DNA from: DATLZB01 sp035574175
GTDB lineage: Bacteria; Pseudomonadota; Alphaproteobacteria; Rhizobiales; Hyphomicrobiaceae
Direction: 5' to 3'
NCBI GenBank assembly: GCA_035574175.1
Contig: DATLZB010000012.1
Span: 30,199-94,198, forward strand
Length of the DNA: 64,000 nucleotides
Both the position numbers and the translations under genes were made by a program. Position 1 is the first letter of the stretch. Each line of letters starts with the position of its first letter. Positions 52,320-61,685 of the stretch are shown piece after piece. The notes below the pieces were generated by a model. The model was given only the letters and a program-made list of their open reading frames with translations, had not been told where the DNA came from and did no database searches.

Positions 52320-54278
52320 TCAGATCGAGAACCCCGCCGCAGACAAAGCCGCCTTGAGAACGTCATCCCCGAGTACCTCCTGGAAGCTTCTCACTGGCGG
52401 CCGCTCGAACCGCGATTTGGGTACCGCAAAGTCGTAGTGCTCATCCTGCAGGGGAATGAATCCAAGGCCGTATCGCAGCGCCACGCTCTCGATCGTAATG
52501 CCCCAGTCGGCGCGCTGCTGGGCAACCGCGGCCGCCACCGCGTTGTGGGAACGGGGCTGCGACCAGTAGCCTGGCGGGCGCGCACCCTGAAGCAGTCGGT
52601 CGATCAGGATGCGGGTGCCGCTGCCGGCATTGCGCCCCACCATCAAGCATGCGGGATCATCCCGCACCACGGCGAGCGCCGCCTCCGCCGATCTTCCCTC
52701 AAACCGCCCATCGCCCTTGCGGAAGACCAATCCCTGCAGCCGCCGATAGCCGGTGACGAGCTTGAGCTCCTCCGTCAGGAACGGCAGGTTGTAGCTGCCG
52801 CTTGCTGGGTCCATGAGGTGAATGGGCGCCACGTCGCACTCGCCCCGTTTGGCGGCCGTGAGCCCGCCCATGCTGCCGATGTTCATCACCTTGACCGCCA
52901 GACCTTTACTTCTCAGCCGGTCGATAATGAGGTCGAGGCCGACGCAGTGGCTTCCCATGATGACGAGATCGGCGAGGCGCCGAGAGCGCCCGATGAGCTG
53001 CACCGAGACCGGCGTGTCGGCGGCTTGGCTCTCGGCGTGGCGCGCGATCGAGAAGAACCCGTCGGCCTGACTGAATGAGGTGACCGAGCCCGAGCCCTTG
53101 GCTATGGGGTAGGCGGCAAGCCCGCCGTCATCCGCCCGCGCCACCAGGGACACCATGACGTACTCGGTGCGACCGCGCTCAGAGGCCATGCGCACCGGCA
53201 GTGTCGCCTCGATGCGCTCGGCGTCCTCCTGCGGTAGACCCGCGAAAGTGCGGATCAGTGGCGCTGCGAACTCGTGGAACGTGAAGATGGCCGAGGTAGG
53301 AAACCCGGGCAGAACAATCACGGGCTTGCCTGCGGTCACTGCAAGGCAAACCGGCTTGCCGGGCTTCAGCGCTACGCCGTGAACGACCACGCCGGGGTCG
53401 GTGAACCTGGCAAGGGCGCGGTAGCAGAGATCGCCGGCGCCCTTCGATGTGCCGCCCGACATGAGAACCATGTCGCAGCTGTCCAGGCCCTGCTTGACGA
53501 GCTGCAGCAGCGCGCTTTCTTCATCCGGTCCGATGCCATACCGAACCGGCGTGCCGCCCGCCTCCTCCACCGCCGCCGCCAGGATCGCCCCGTTCGAATC
53601 ATAGACGGTGCCCACCGGCAGCGGTGTGCCAGGGGTCACGAGCTCGTCTCCGGTCGAGATGATGGCGACGCGCGGCCGGCGCCAGACCTCGACATCGGCT
53701 GCACCGACAGCCGCCAGCATCCCGATCTCACGGGAGGTGATCACCTCACCGCTGCGCACCACGGTCTCCCCGCGCGCGAGGTCGCTTCCGGCAAAGGAAA
53801 TGAACTGCCCGGCGGCTGCCGGCCGTCGCACTTCGATCAGGGCTTTCCCGCCCGCCTGCCGCATCTCGGTGTGCTCGAGCATCACCACTGAATCGGCCCC
53901 GCGCGGGATCATGCCGCCGGTGGCGATAAGCGTCGCCACACCCTCCGACACGATCGCGCGCGGCACGACGCCCGGAGTCAGCACCTCGGCATTGAGCTCG
54001 AGCACCCTCGGCGAGCGCTCGCTCGCCCCGACGGTGTCTAACGCGCGGACGGCAAAGCCGTCGACGTTAGCCCTATCGAAGCCCGGCACGTCGACCTCGG
54101 CAATGACCGCCTTGGCCAGCACCCGGTTGAGGCATTGGGAAAGCGGCACGCGCTCGGCCGCGAGCGGCCTCAGCGCGAGGTGGGCATGAAAGCGCGCAAT
54201 CGCCTCGTCGCGGCCCACGACCTTTAGGAACTGGTCCTGGCGCGCCAGTCGGCGCAAAGCAGCAAAAACATCATTCAT
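52320..54278 (-). CDS. MoeA-like molybdopterin enzyme fused to a periplasmic-binding-protein-like domain
   Basis: A 652-residue two-domain protein. Residues 1 to about 410 are MoeA-like (molybdate insertion into molybdopterin), with DVPGFDRANVDGFAVRA, MIPRGADSVVMLEHTE and VLMSGGTSKGAGD. Residues about 420-652 resemble a substrate-binding fold of the LysR-effector/TupA type: GSHCVGLDLIIDRLRSKG, GGLTAAKRGECDVAPIHL and ACLMVGRNAGSGTRILIDRLL. The second domain has no signal peptide and so works in the cytoplasm, where it may sense molybdate, tungstate or the cofactor. Its start overlaps the end of the second MoeA-like gene (ATGA). Confidence 0.9.
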   Translation of the reverse strand: MNDVFAALRRLARQDQFLKVVGRDEAIARFHAHLALRPLAAERVPLSQCLNRVLAKAVIAEVDVPGFDRANVDGFAVRALDTVGASERSPRVLELNAEVLTPGVVPRAIVSEGVATLIATGGMIPRGADSVVMLEHTEMRQAGGKALIEVRRPAAAGQFISFAGSDLARGETVVRSGEVITSREIGMLAAVGAADVEVWRRPRVAIISTGDELVTPGTPLPVGTVYDSNGAILAAAVEEAGGTPVRYGIGPDEESALLQLVKQGLDSCDMVLMSGGTSKGAGDLCYRALARFTDPGVVVHGVALKPGKPVCLAVTAGKPVIVLPGFPTSAIFTFHEFAAPLIRTFAGLPQEDAERIEATLPVRMASERGRTEYVMVSLVARADDGGLAAYPIAKGSGSVTSFSQADGFFSIARHAESQAADTPVSVQLIGRSRRLADLVIMGSHCVGLDLIIDRLRSKGLAVKVMNIGSMGGLTAAKRGECDVAPIHLMDPASGSYNLPFLTEELKLVTGYRRLQGLVFRKGDGRFEGRSAEAALAVVRDDPACLMVGRNAGSGTRILIDRLLQGARPPGYWSQPRSHNAVAAAVAQQRADWGITIESVALRYGLGFIPLQDEHYDFAVPKSRFERPPVRSFQEVLGDDVLKAALSAAGFSI

Positions 54279-55552
54279 AGGGTCGCGGCGTCCATCGCGA
54301 GGGCCCGGTCATAATACAGGTAGACGGTAATGCGCGCGCCCTGCCCGAAGCCTTCGCTGTCCTCGGGAACGATCACGAAGCCATCGGCATGCGCCGCGGC
54401 GGCAAGACCCGCTTCCGCGAACGAGGCAAGCGGCTCCACGCCGCCGTCGGGCAGGCAACGCACAGCACGCACCTCCGTCATGCCGATCTCCGACACGATC
54501 TTGCCCGCCAGCCTCCTTTGGCGCCGGGCAAACGGAAGCTCGGGATTGCGGGCGCCAAGGCGTCGGACCGCCCGGCCGGCGAGAAGTTCGTAGGCCCACA
54601 GGCACGCAACAGGCGCACCCGGCAACAGGAACACCGGCGTGCCCGCGGCGCTCTGTCCACAACCCGCCGTATCTGCAGGGCGCAGGGCCACACCGTGGAC
54701 GGCGATCGATCCCGCTTCTGCGAGCGCCGCCGCCGCATGATCCTCGGTTCCAAGCCCGGTGGCGCCCACCACCAGCACGATGTCGGCGCCTGGCTCGGCG
54801 AGCGCGCGAGCAATGTCCGCACACCCCCTTTTGACCGTGGGCTCTTCCGAAAGTAGGCCGCCATCGCGCTCGATCAGTGCTCGTAGAAGCGGTCCGTCTG
54901 CATCGTAGGTTGAGCCAGACGGCAAGGTCCCGCCGGCCGTCACCAAGTTGGATCCCGCCAGCAGGCAGCGCACGTGCGGGCGCCGCACGACCGACACGCG
55001 CGTGCGCCCGGCCGCCGCCAGCAGACCGATGTGGGGCGCGCCAAGCTGCTGTCCGGCAGAGGCGATCAGACTGCCGCGCGTCAGCTGGCTTGCGGCCCGC
55101 TCGACCTCGTTGCCGGCGGCGACAGGATCGATGACGTTGAGAACGCCGCTCTTGGCCGCCTCGCCATGCTCGATGCGCACAATGGCGTCGGCGCCGCTGG
55201 GCAGCGGCTCGCCGGACTGGATCGCCCTGGCCGAGCCCGGCGGCAGCCCGCCAGGCGCGCTGACGAGCTGGAAGGGCAGCGGGTTGTAGCCGCTGGCGCC
55301 CACAGTTTCATCAGCTCGCAGAGCAAAACCGTCGGCGGCTGCGCGATCGACTGGCGGCACGTCAATCTCCGCACGTACTTCCTCCGCCAATAGGCGGCCT
55401 GCTGCTTGCGCGACGGCCACGTGCTCCGCGGGGAGCGGTATCACGTGCCGGTCGATCCATGCCAGCACATTGGCGACGGATGCGCGTTCGCGACCAAGTG
55501 ATCGATCAGTTTTGACTGGCATCCTTTCCGCGCGGCCATGTTTGACGCTCAT
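54275..55552 (-). CDS. MoeA-like molybdopterin molybdenumtransferase paralogue
   Basis: A 425-residue MoeA family protein. The conserved loop reads DVPPVDRAAADGFALRA, keeping the Asp of the family DG(Y/F)A motif. GADAIVRIEHGE and LPGAPVACLWAYELLAG follow. The loop that in MoeA reads SGG-V-S-G here reads VGATGLGTEDH, so catalysis may be altered. The gene is coupled to the MoeA-PBP fusion by a 4-base overlap, which suggests a heteromeric pair for special molybdenum or tungsten cofactor handling. An ATG at 55522 is an alternative start. Confidence 0.85.
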   Translation of the reverse strand: MSVKHGRAERMPVKTDRSLGRERASVANVLAWIDRHVIPLPAEHVAVAQAAGRLLAEEVRAEIDVPPVDRAAADGFALRADETVGASGYNPLPFQLVSAPGGLPPGSARAIQSGEPLPSGADAIVRIEHGEAAKSGVLNVIDPVAAGNEVERAASQLTRGSLIASAGQQLGAPHIGLLAAAGRTRVSVVRRPHVRCLLAGSNLVTAGGTLPSGSTYDADGPLLRALIERDGGLLSEEPTVKRGCADIARALAEPGADIVLVVGATGLGTEDHAAAALAEAGSIAVHGVALRPADTAGCGQSAAGTPVFLLPGAPVACLWAYELLAGRAVRRLGARNPELPFARRQRRLAGKIVSEIGMTEVRAVRCLPDGGVEPLASFAEAGLAAAAHADGFVIVPEDSEGFGQGARITVYLYYDRALAMDAATL

Positions 55553-55655
55553 TACCGGAGCGTCTTTGTGCCGATAGCGTCCCCTTCCCGCAAGCCCGGA
55601 GGGGCGCGCACTTGCGTTCGGGTCGGCGCTCCCACAAGCTTGGCTGCTTGCTAAG

Positions 55656-55661
55656 AGGAGG
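55656..55661 (+). promoter_or_regulatory. Ribosome binding site supporting a GTG start
   Basis: AGGAGG, 9 bases before the GTG at 55671. It supports the non-ATG start of the glutathione transferase gene. Confidence 0.7.
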
Positions 55662-55670
55662 ACCCCACAA

Positions 55671-56327
55671 GTGATCGACGTTTACACCTGGACCACGGGC
55701 AACGGCCGCAAAATTCCGATCTTCCTGGAAGAAGCGGGGCTGCCATACCGCCTCAACATGATCGATGTGCATAATGGCGAGCAATGGAAGCCGGAGTTCG
55801 TCGCCATCAACCCGAACAGCAAGATACCGGCAATCATCGACCATGAAGGTCCGGGCGGCATACCGATCACCCTGTTCGAGTCCGGTGCGATCCTGATCTA
55901 TCTGGCCGAGAAGACAGGAAAGCTCATGCCCAAGGATCCGATCGGGCGCTACCACACCATCCAGTGGGTGATGTTCCAGATGGCCAACATCGGCCCCTTG
56001 CTCGGCCAAGCCCATCACTTCCGCCTGAAGGCGCCCGACAACGCCTATGGCGTCAAGCGTTACACGGACGAGGCGACGCGGCTGTGGAAGGTGCTGGACA
56101 AGCGCCTTGGCGAGGCTCCCTATCTCGCCGGGGGCGATTATACCATTGCGGACATCGCCACCTACGTCTGGCTGCGCAATCCCAAGAACCAGGGCCAGAA
56201 CATGGACGACTATCCGAACGTCAGGCGCTGGTTCGAAGCGATCGACGCCCGCCCCGCCGTGAAGCGCGCACACACGGCCGTCGACGAAGCGGGAGAGAGG
56301 TACAAAACGGCGAGGAGGCCAAGCTAA
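55671..56327 (+). CDS. Glutathione S-transferase family protein
   Basis: A 218-residue GST. The N-terminal thioredoxin-like half contains VYTWTTGNGRKIPIFLEEAG and NSKIPAIIDHEG with the cis-Pro, then LFESGAILIYLAE with the E/S glutathione-binding pair. The helical C-terminal half ends with YTIADIATYVWL, the N-capping motif. This resembles the YfcG/Ure2-like disulfide-bond oxidoreductase subgroup. The GTG start is backed by AGGAGG. It is monocistronic by appearance. Confidence 0.92.
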   Translation: MIDVYTWTTGNGRKIPIFLEEAGLPYRLNMIDVHNGEQWKPEFVAINPNSKIPAIIDHEGPGGIPITLFESGAILIYLAEKTGKLMPKDPIGRYHTIQWVMFQMANIGPLLGQAHHFRLKAPDNAYGVKRYTDEATRLWKVLDKRLGEAPYLAGGDYTIADIATYVWLRNPKNQGQNMDDYPNVRRWFEAIDARPAVKRAHTAVDEAGERYKTARRPS

Positions 56328-56541
56328 GCGCCCGAGGCGCGATCATAACAGCGGCCCCTGGTTTCGTTCATTGCCATCGGCCGGGGCCGGACTCGCTGGT
56401 GCAAGGGGCATCCTGAGTTCCAGCAGACCCGCCACAAGACTGACACCTTTCGGTCTGATTGCGTTGGCCATTGAGGCTGTTCGATTCCGCCCCCCGTCGC
56501 CCTGGTAGACGGCGCGGGCAGATACGCACGAGAAGGGGCAA

Positions 56542-58122
56542 ATGCGGACGGTTGGGCTGAGCCAAGCCTTGGTTCTCGCAATCATCCTCTGCGCGACGGG
56601 CGGCGCGGCGGCGCGCGCCGACGAACTGGTGGTGATGCCCTACTCGTGCACGATGATCGCCGGCCGACCGTCGCTGCGCCCCTCCAACCAGCAGGGCTAC
56701 CGCATTCTCGGGCCGCGCGAGACCCGACCGTTTAGAGCCTGTTCTCCCGCCAATCCCGGCTTCTGCCGACAATGGACCGTCTACCGCTTCCAGTTCGACT
56801 GCAACGGCGTCGCAGTACCGTGGATCGTCGCGGTGGCGGCGATCGAGGAAGCGCGCGGTGACGTCTGGCTGCAGGACGGCCGACTGCACTTGCGCATGCC
56901 TCCCGACTGGAATATGGGCCCCGACGATCCGTGCGCGGAGGCCGTTTCCGGCACCAACCCTTGGCGGCAGCGCCGCTTGAGCCGCTATTGCGCCGAGCGC
57001 GCCGCAACCATGCCGCCGCCGGTCGTGGCATTTCCCGCCACCTTCGCGCCGACACTTGGCATCGATGCGATCTTCGTGCCGGCCCCGGCGGCGCAGGGCC
57101 AACTCGAACCGCTCAATCAGACCGCCGGGTCTCCGGCCAAGGGCGCGCCTCCCCCACCGGCGAAGCTGACCGAACCAAAAGTCGCGACGGCCGAGGAGCG
57201 GGCACCGCCTGCAGCCAGGAAGACAGAGGAGAGCAATGCTGGTGCGCTGGCCCTCAAGCCCGCCGACCCGCACCCCCAGGTCGCGCCCAGCGAACCCCCA
57301 CCGCCTCCGGCGAGGAAGCCTGCCGACGCTGTGTCGTCGCCGGCCACGCCCCGCGTATCTGGAACAACCGGAAGCGGCGCGCCGCCGGTCACGCCGCGGA
57401 TCATCAACCGCGACTGGGCATCCGCATCACAGGGCGAGGCGCCTTCAGCACCACAAGAGCCCTACGCCGCCCCTCCGGCCGGAAAGCAGGTCGCGGGGCA
57501 GACGCAGACCGCCGCACTGGTGCCTCCTGCCAAGCATACGAATGCCATGTCGCCGCCTCCATCGGCGACGAGCGCCAAGGCAGACCCCGACATCGTCACT
57601 GGATCGACGGGCGGACCGCCGCCATCGGTGCCGGCTTCGGGCGATGGCGGCGCCTTTGGCCTTCCGGTCGCCCTGATCTCTGTGGGTTTGGGGTTACTTG
57701 TGCTCAGCCTCGGCGTCGCCGTCGTGATGGCCAGGCGCAGGGAGCATGCGGAGGTTGTCGCCATGACCTCGCGCGACATTGCTGCCGTCCCGCTGAGGCG
57801 CCCCGCCGACGAGCGCGCCATTGCTTTGCGGCCGGGAAATTCCCAATCCGCGCTCAAAGCGCTTCCTCCCCACCCGCTTCAGGCGTCAATCGTCGGTAGC
57901 GGCAGGATGCCCGAGACGCGCGAAGAAGCGCTGCAGGTGCTGGGCATGGGCTTTGCGAGCGACACCGGCCTGCCGGCGATCAAGAAGGTCGTCGACGGGC
58001 TGCGCATGAGCTGGCACCCGGACTTCGCCGTGGATGCGGCCGATCGCCGGGCGCGCGAGATGCGTCTGAAGCAGATCAACGCCGCCTGGGACATCCTGGC
58101 CGGCAACCGCGCGGCCTCGTGA
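56542..58122 (+). CDS. Secreted/membrane-anchored Pro-rich protein with C-terminal J-domain
   Basis: A 526-residue protein of unknown role. It has a signal peptide (cut probably after residue 26, AARA), a Cys-containing N-terminal domain (about 30-150), a Pro/Ala-rich, probably disordered region (about 165-365), one membrane helix (about 374-397) followed by ARRRE, and a C-terminal J-domain-like segment (about 456-526) with HPD at 492-494 in SWHPDF and QINAAWDIL. By this layout the N-terminal part faces the periplasm and the J-domain the cytoplasm, where it could recruit DnaK. The arrangement is unusual; family assignment of the N-terminal domain was not possible. Confidence 0.8.
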   Translation: MRTVGLSQALVLAIILCATGGAAARADELVVMPYSCTMIAGRPSLRPSNQQGYRILGPRETRPFRACSPANPGFCRQWTVYRFQFDCNGVAVPWIVAVAAIEEARGDVWLQDGRLHLRMPPDWNMGPDDPCAEAVSGTNPWRQRRLSRYCAERAATMPPPVVAFPATFAPTLGIDAIFVPAPAAQGQLEPLNQTAGSPAKGAPPPPAKLTEPKVATAEERAPPAARKTEESNAGALALKPADPHPQVAPSEPPPPPARKPADAVSSPATPRVSGTTGSGAPPVTPRIINRDWASASQGEAPSAPQEPYAAPPAGKQVAGQTQTAALVPPAKHTNAMSPPPSATSAKADPDIVTGSTGGPPPSVPASGDGGAFGLPVALISVGLGLLVLSLGVAVVMARRREHAEVVAMTSRDIAAVPLRRPADERAIALRPGNSQSALKALPPHPLQASIVGSGRMPETREEALQVLGMGFASDTGLPAIKKVVDGLRMSWHPDFAVDAADRRAREMRLKQINAAWDILAGNRAAS

Positions 58123-58210
58123 TCACGGCCGACGAATGCCTGCCGTGGCTATGGTTTGCGTCAATGCCCTGGGCTAGTGTATTTGACCGGCGACCCCTTC
58201 GATCGCGAAC

Positions 58211-58214
58211 GGAG
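58211..58214 (+). promoter_or_regulatory. Ribosome binding site that decides a GTG start
   Basis: GGAG, 7 bases before the GTG at 58222. Upstream in-frame TTG/GTG codons lack such a site, so the VOC protein most likely starts at 58222. Confidence 0.5.
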
Positions 58215-58221
58215 CCCCGAG

Positions 58222-59097
58222 GTGGGACGCTACGACCGAGCCGCCGAGGACGTCGGCAACATCGTCTTTCTTGAGCACGTGAACACCCGCATTCCGGATC
58301 AACAGCTTGCCACGCTGTTCTACGTGTCGGGGCTCGGGCTCACGCGCGATCCCTATCTCCAGACTGGCGTCGACAACATGTGGGTCAACGTCGGCCGCAG
58401 TCAGTTCCACCTTCCCACCGGCAAGGCGCAGGTGCTGCGCGGGCATGCGGGGCTCGTGCTTCCGGACCGCGAACAGCTCGTCAAACGTCTCACCACCGTG
58501 TGCCGCCGGCTCGAAGGCACGCAATGCGCATTCGAGGAGCGCGACGATTGCGTCGAGGTCACCGGCCCGTGGGGCAACCGCTTCCGCTGCTACGCACCGG
58601 GCGAACGCTTCGCCCCGATGTCGCTCGGCATACCCTACGTGGAGCTCGATGTGCCGGAGGGCGCGGCCGACGGCATCGCCCGCTTTTATGCAAGCGTGTT
58701 TCGCACGAGCTCTGCGGTTGCGGAGGATGACCGCGGACGCCACGCGCGCGTGTCGGTCGGCGCCGACCAATACCTCCTCTTCCGTGAGACCGACAAGCCG
58801 CCCGCTCCCTACGACGGCCACCATATCGCCATCTATCTCGCCGACTTCTCTGGCCCCTACAGGTACCTCCTTGAACGTGGCCTGATCACGGAGGAAAGCG
58901 ACCAGCACCAGTACCGTTTCCTCGACATCGTCGATCCCGACAGCGGCAAGCCTTTGTTCAGGATCGAGCACGAGGTGCGCAGCATGCGTCACCCGCTGTA
59001 TGCGCGCCGGCTTGTCAACCGCAACCCGGATCAGAGCAACGTCCGCTATGCGCCCGGTTACGAGGACCTGAGCTGGTCGGATCCGAAGTCTCTTTGA
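58222..59097 (+). CDS. VOC-superfamily (glyoxalase/dioxygenase-fold) protein
   Basis: About 291 residues with two betaalphabetabetabeta modules of the vicinal-oxygen-chelate fold. The first opens with NIVFLEHVNTRIPDQQLATLF and the second with PYVELDVPEGAADGIARFYA. Candidate metal ligands are the His in LEHVN, the E in VELDV, H in FHLP and H in GHHIAIY. The reaction is unknown; the family includes dioxygenases, isomerases and resistance proteins. Start chosen at the GTG 58222 because of GGAG 7 bases before it; the open frame reaches back to a TTG at 58156. Confidence 0.82.
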   Translation: MGRYDRAAEDVGNIVFLEHVNTRIPDQQLATLFYVSGLGLTRDPYLQTGVDNMWVNVGRSQFHLPTGKAQVLRGHAGLVLPDREQLVKRLTTVCRRLEGTQCAFEERDDCVEVTGPWGNRFRCYAPGERFAPMSLGIPYVELDVPEGAADGIARFYASVFRTSSAVAEDDRGRHARVSVGADQYLLFRETDKPPAPYDGHHIAIYLADFSGPYRYLLERGLITEESDQHQYRFLDIVDPDSGKPLFRIEHEVRSMRHPLYARRLVNRNPDQSNVRYAPGYEDLSWSDPKSL

Positions 59098-59234
59098 AGC
59101 GCTTGTCCGCCCAAGCTTTGCACCTTACGTGTGAGCGGCGATTCCGAACGTGGCGGTCGCCGGGGTCAAGCGCTCCGCCGTCCCGCGTTCAGTGACCCAC
59201 CTCTCATCATTTGCCGCGTGCAGCGGTCTTGCCA

Positions 59235-60161
59235 ATGGCGCCGATCATCTCTGTCTCGAAGCTCTCCAAGACCTACGCCTCGGGTTTGAAAGCGCTGAGC
59301 AACATCAATCTCGAGGTACACCGCGGCGAGATTTTCGCGCTGCTTGGCCCCAACGGCGCCGGCAAAACAACGCTCATCGGCATCATCTGCGGCATCGTCA
59401 ATCCGACGGAGGGCAAGGTTTCGGTGGCTGGTCATGACATCATCTCCGATTACAGAAAGGCCCGCTCGCTGATCGGGCTCGTGCCGCAGGAACTGACGAC
59501 CGACGCCTTCGAGTCAGTATGGGCCACTGTCTCCTTCAGCAGGGGCCTGTTCGGTCTGCCCCCCAACCCGGCTCACATCGAGAGGGTTCTGAAGGAGCTC
59601 TCGCTCTGGGAGAAGAAGGACAACAGGATCATGACGCTCTCGGGCGGCATGAAACGGCGCGTGCTGATCGCCAAAGCGCTCTCGCACGAGCCCCAAATCC
59701 TGTTCCTCGACGAGCCGACGGCGGGGGTCGACGTCGAGCTCCGAAAGGACATGTGGAACATCGTTCGTGCGCTGCGGGCTTCCGGCGTGACCATCATCCT
59801 GACCACGCACTATATCGAAGAGGCCGAAGAGATGGCCGACCGCATCGGCGTCATCAACAAGGGCGAGCTCATTGTCGTCGAAGAGAAGAATGAGCTCATG
59901 CGCAAGCTCGGCAAAAAGCAGCTCGTGCTCGATCTGCACACCCGCATCTCCGAGATTCCCACCTCGCTTGTCGCCTACGGGCTCGAGCTGGCGGCCGACG
60001 GTCATCAGCTCGTCTACACCTATGACACGCGGGCCGAGCGCACCGGCATCACGCGGCTCTTACGCGACTTGAGCGCCGCCGGCATCACCTTCAAAGACCT
60101 CAACACCTCGCAAAGCTCGCTCGAAGACATTTTCGTGAGCCTCGTGAAGAGAGAAAGATGA
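59235..60161 (+). CDS. ABC transporter ATP-binding protein (ABC-2 / NodI-like exporter)
   Basis: A 308-residue ATPase of an exporter. Walker A is GPNGAGKTT, the signature is LSGGMKRR, Walker B is ILFLDEPTAGVD and the switch histidine is in TTHYIEEAEEMADRI. The C-terminal 80 residues form the DUF4162-like domain typical of NodI/YadG-type subunits. It overlaps the permease gene as ATGA and the two form one exporter. The substrate is not predictable; being 8 kb from the polysaccharide locus it need not be a polysaccharide. The ATG at 59235 is preferred over a TTG at 59211. Confidence 0.93.
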   Translation: MAPIISVSKLSKTYASGLKALSNINLEVHRGEIFALLGPNGAGKTTLIGIICGIVNPTEGKVSVAGHDIISDYRKARSLIGLVPQELTTDAFESVWATVSFSRGLFGLPPNPAHIERVLKELSLWEKKDNRIMTLSGGMKRRVLIAKALSHEPQILFLDEPTAGVDVELRKDMWNIVRALRASGVTIILTTHYIEEAEEMADRIGVINKGELIVVEEKNELMRKLGKKQLVLDLHTRISEIPTSLVAYGLELAADGHQLVYTYDTRAERTGITRLLRDLSAAGITFKDLNTSQSSLEDIFVSLVKRER

Positions 60162-60919
60162 ACCTTTACGCAGTACGGGCGATCTACCATTTCGAGATGG
60201 CGCGCGCTTTCCGCACGCTGATGCAGAGCATCGTCTCGCCGGTGCTCTCCACCTCGCTCTATTTCGTCGTGTTCGGCGCAGCCATCGGCACGCGCATCGC
60301 CGAGATCGAGGGGGTGAGCTACGGCGCTTTCATCGTGCCAGGCCTGATCATGCTCTCGCTGCTGACGCAGAGCATCGCCAACGCCTCCTTCGGCATCTAT
60401 TTTCCGCGCTTCACTGGCACCATCTACGAGTTATTGTCCGCACCCATCTCACCCTTGGAGATTGTCATCGGCTATGTCGGTGCGGCCGCCACCAAGTCGA
60501 TCATGCTGGGCCTCATCATTCTGGCCACCGCCAGCCTGTTCGTGCCGCTCACCATCGCCCATCCGCTCTGGATGCTCGCCTTCCTGGTCCTCACCGCGGT
60601 CACGTTCAGCCTGTTCGGCTTCATCATCGGCGTGTGGGCCGACGGCTTCGAGCAGCTCCAGATCGTGCCGCTGATCATCGTGATGCCGCTCACCTTCCTG
60701 GGCGGCACGTTCTACTCGATCAACATGCTGCCGCCCTTCTGGCAGACCGTGACGCTGTTCAATCCGGTCGTCTACCTCGTGAGCGGCTTTCGCTGGAGTT
60801 TCTACGGCATCGCCGATGTCAGCGTCGGCGTAAGCGTCGCCATGACGCTGATGTTTCTCGGCGCCTGTCTCACCATCATCACGTGGATCTTCAAGACCGG
60901 CTACCGCCTCAAGACGTGA
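60158..60919 (+). CDS. ABC-2 type transporter permease
   Basis: A 253-residue inner-membrane protein with six hydrophobic segments, partner of the preceding ATPase. LNPVV-like LFNPVVYLVSGFRWSFYG and the segment VMPLTFLGGTFYSINMLPPFWQ are the ABC-2 permease signature, as in NodJ/YadH. The ATG overlaps the ATPase stop (ATGA). The gene ends 15 bases before a convergent gene, leaving no room for an ordinary terminator. Confidence 0.93.
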   Translation: MNLYAVRAIYHFEMARAFRTLMQSIVSPVLSTSLYFVVFGAAIGTRIAEIEGVSYGAFIVPGLIMLSLLTQSIANASFGIYFPRFTGTIYELLSAPISPLEIVIGYVGAAATKSIMLGLIILATASLFVPLTIAHPLWMLAFLVLTAVTFSLFGFIIGVWADGFEQLQIVPLIIVMPLTFLGGTFYSINMLPPFWQTVTLFNPVVYLVSGFRWSFYGIADVSVGVSVAMTLMFLGACLTIITWIFKTGYRLKT

Positions 60920-60934
60920 ACGCCCAAATCGGCC

Positions 60935-61645
60935 TCAGTGGTAGCCCGCCGCGATAGACTTTGCGACCTCTTCCTCGATGCGCGCGCGATCGGTGAAGCC
61001 GTAGGGCCGGCCCTCGCTCGGCAGGACGCGCCGAAAGTGGATCCAGCGCTCCCGCGCAACCGCCTCGAGTCGAGCGAGCTCGGTGAGTGGATCGGCGTGA
61101 TCATCGACCCGCAGGTCGAGCAGCGGATATTCTTCCTGATCGTGGATTAGGAGCGCCGCCGACCGGTTGGTCCCATTGCCGGCCGCCTTCTCCCCGGCCT
61201 GCATGGCCGCGATCAGTCGCTGCGCAAGCGGTCTGCCGTCCTTGTCCCCGTAGGCCTCAACGGCAGCCGCAATGACCTCGGGTCCGGCAAGACCGTCACC
61301 CGCTAATGAAAGGGCGTCGCGGATCTCGTGACCACACCAGGGGGTGCACGCCGTGCCCGTGTGGGCAGCCGCGTGTCCACGCGCATCCATGATGTGGAGC
61401 TGACGGAGGTCCCGCCCCTCATCCGCCGTCACCAGCAGCCGTACTGCCTCCTCGGGGTGTGCTCCCGCCTTGAGCAGCGCCAGCGCCTGCGGTCCGAGCA
61501 GCGGATTGATGAGACCCTGGCTGGCGACGGCCCCCACGCCGGTTGCGATGCGGCACATGTAAGGCCCGCAAGCAAGTGCGTCGGCGGAGATGATGAGGCC
61601 GACGCGCCCCGTTTCCTCCTCGCGCGCAATGATCGACCAGGTCAT
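60935..61645 (-). CDS. DUF1028 family protein
   Basis: A 236-residue member of the DUF1028 family, thought to share the Ntn-hydrolase fold. MTWSIIAREEETGRVGLIISADALACG at the start (its early Ser/Thr being a possible nucleophile) and GVGAVASQGLINPLLGPQAL are characteristic. Function is not known for most members. The ATG at 61645 begins exactly at the conserved start, although the frame is open further upstream. It is followed in the minus direction by nothing and lies 40 bases after the thermonuclease gene. Confidence 0.85.
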   Translation of the reverse strand: MTWSIIAREEETGRVGLIISADALACGPYMCRIATGVGAVASQGLINPLLGPQALALLKAGAHPEEAVRLLVTADEGRDLRQLHIMDARGHAAAHTGTACTPWCGHEIRDALSLAGDGLAGPEVIAAAVEAYGDKDGRPLAQRLIAAMQAGEKAAGNGTNRSAALLIHDQEEYPLLDLRVDDHADPLTELARLEAVARERWIHFRRVLPSEGRPYGFTDRARIEEEVAKSIAAGYH

Positions 61646-61685
61646 GGCTCCCCTTGCTTGACCGATCCGATGTCCTAACGCCCCC

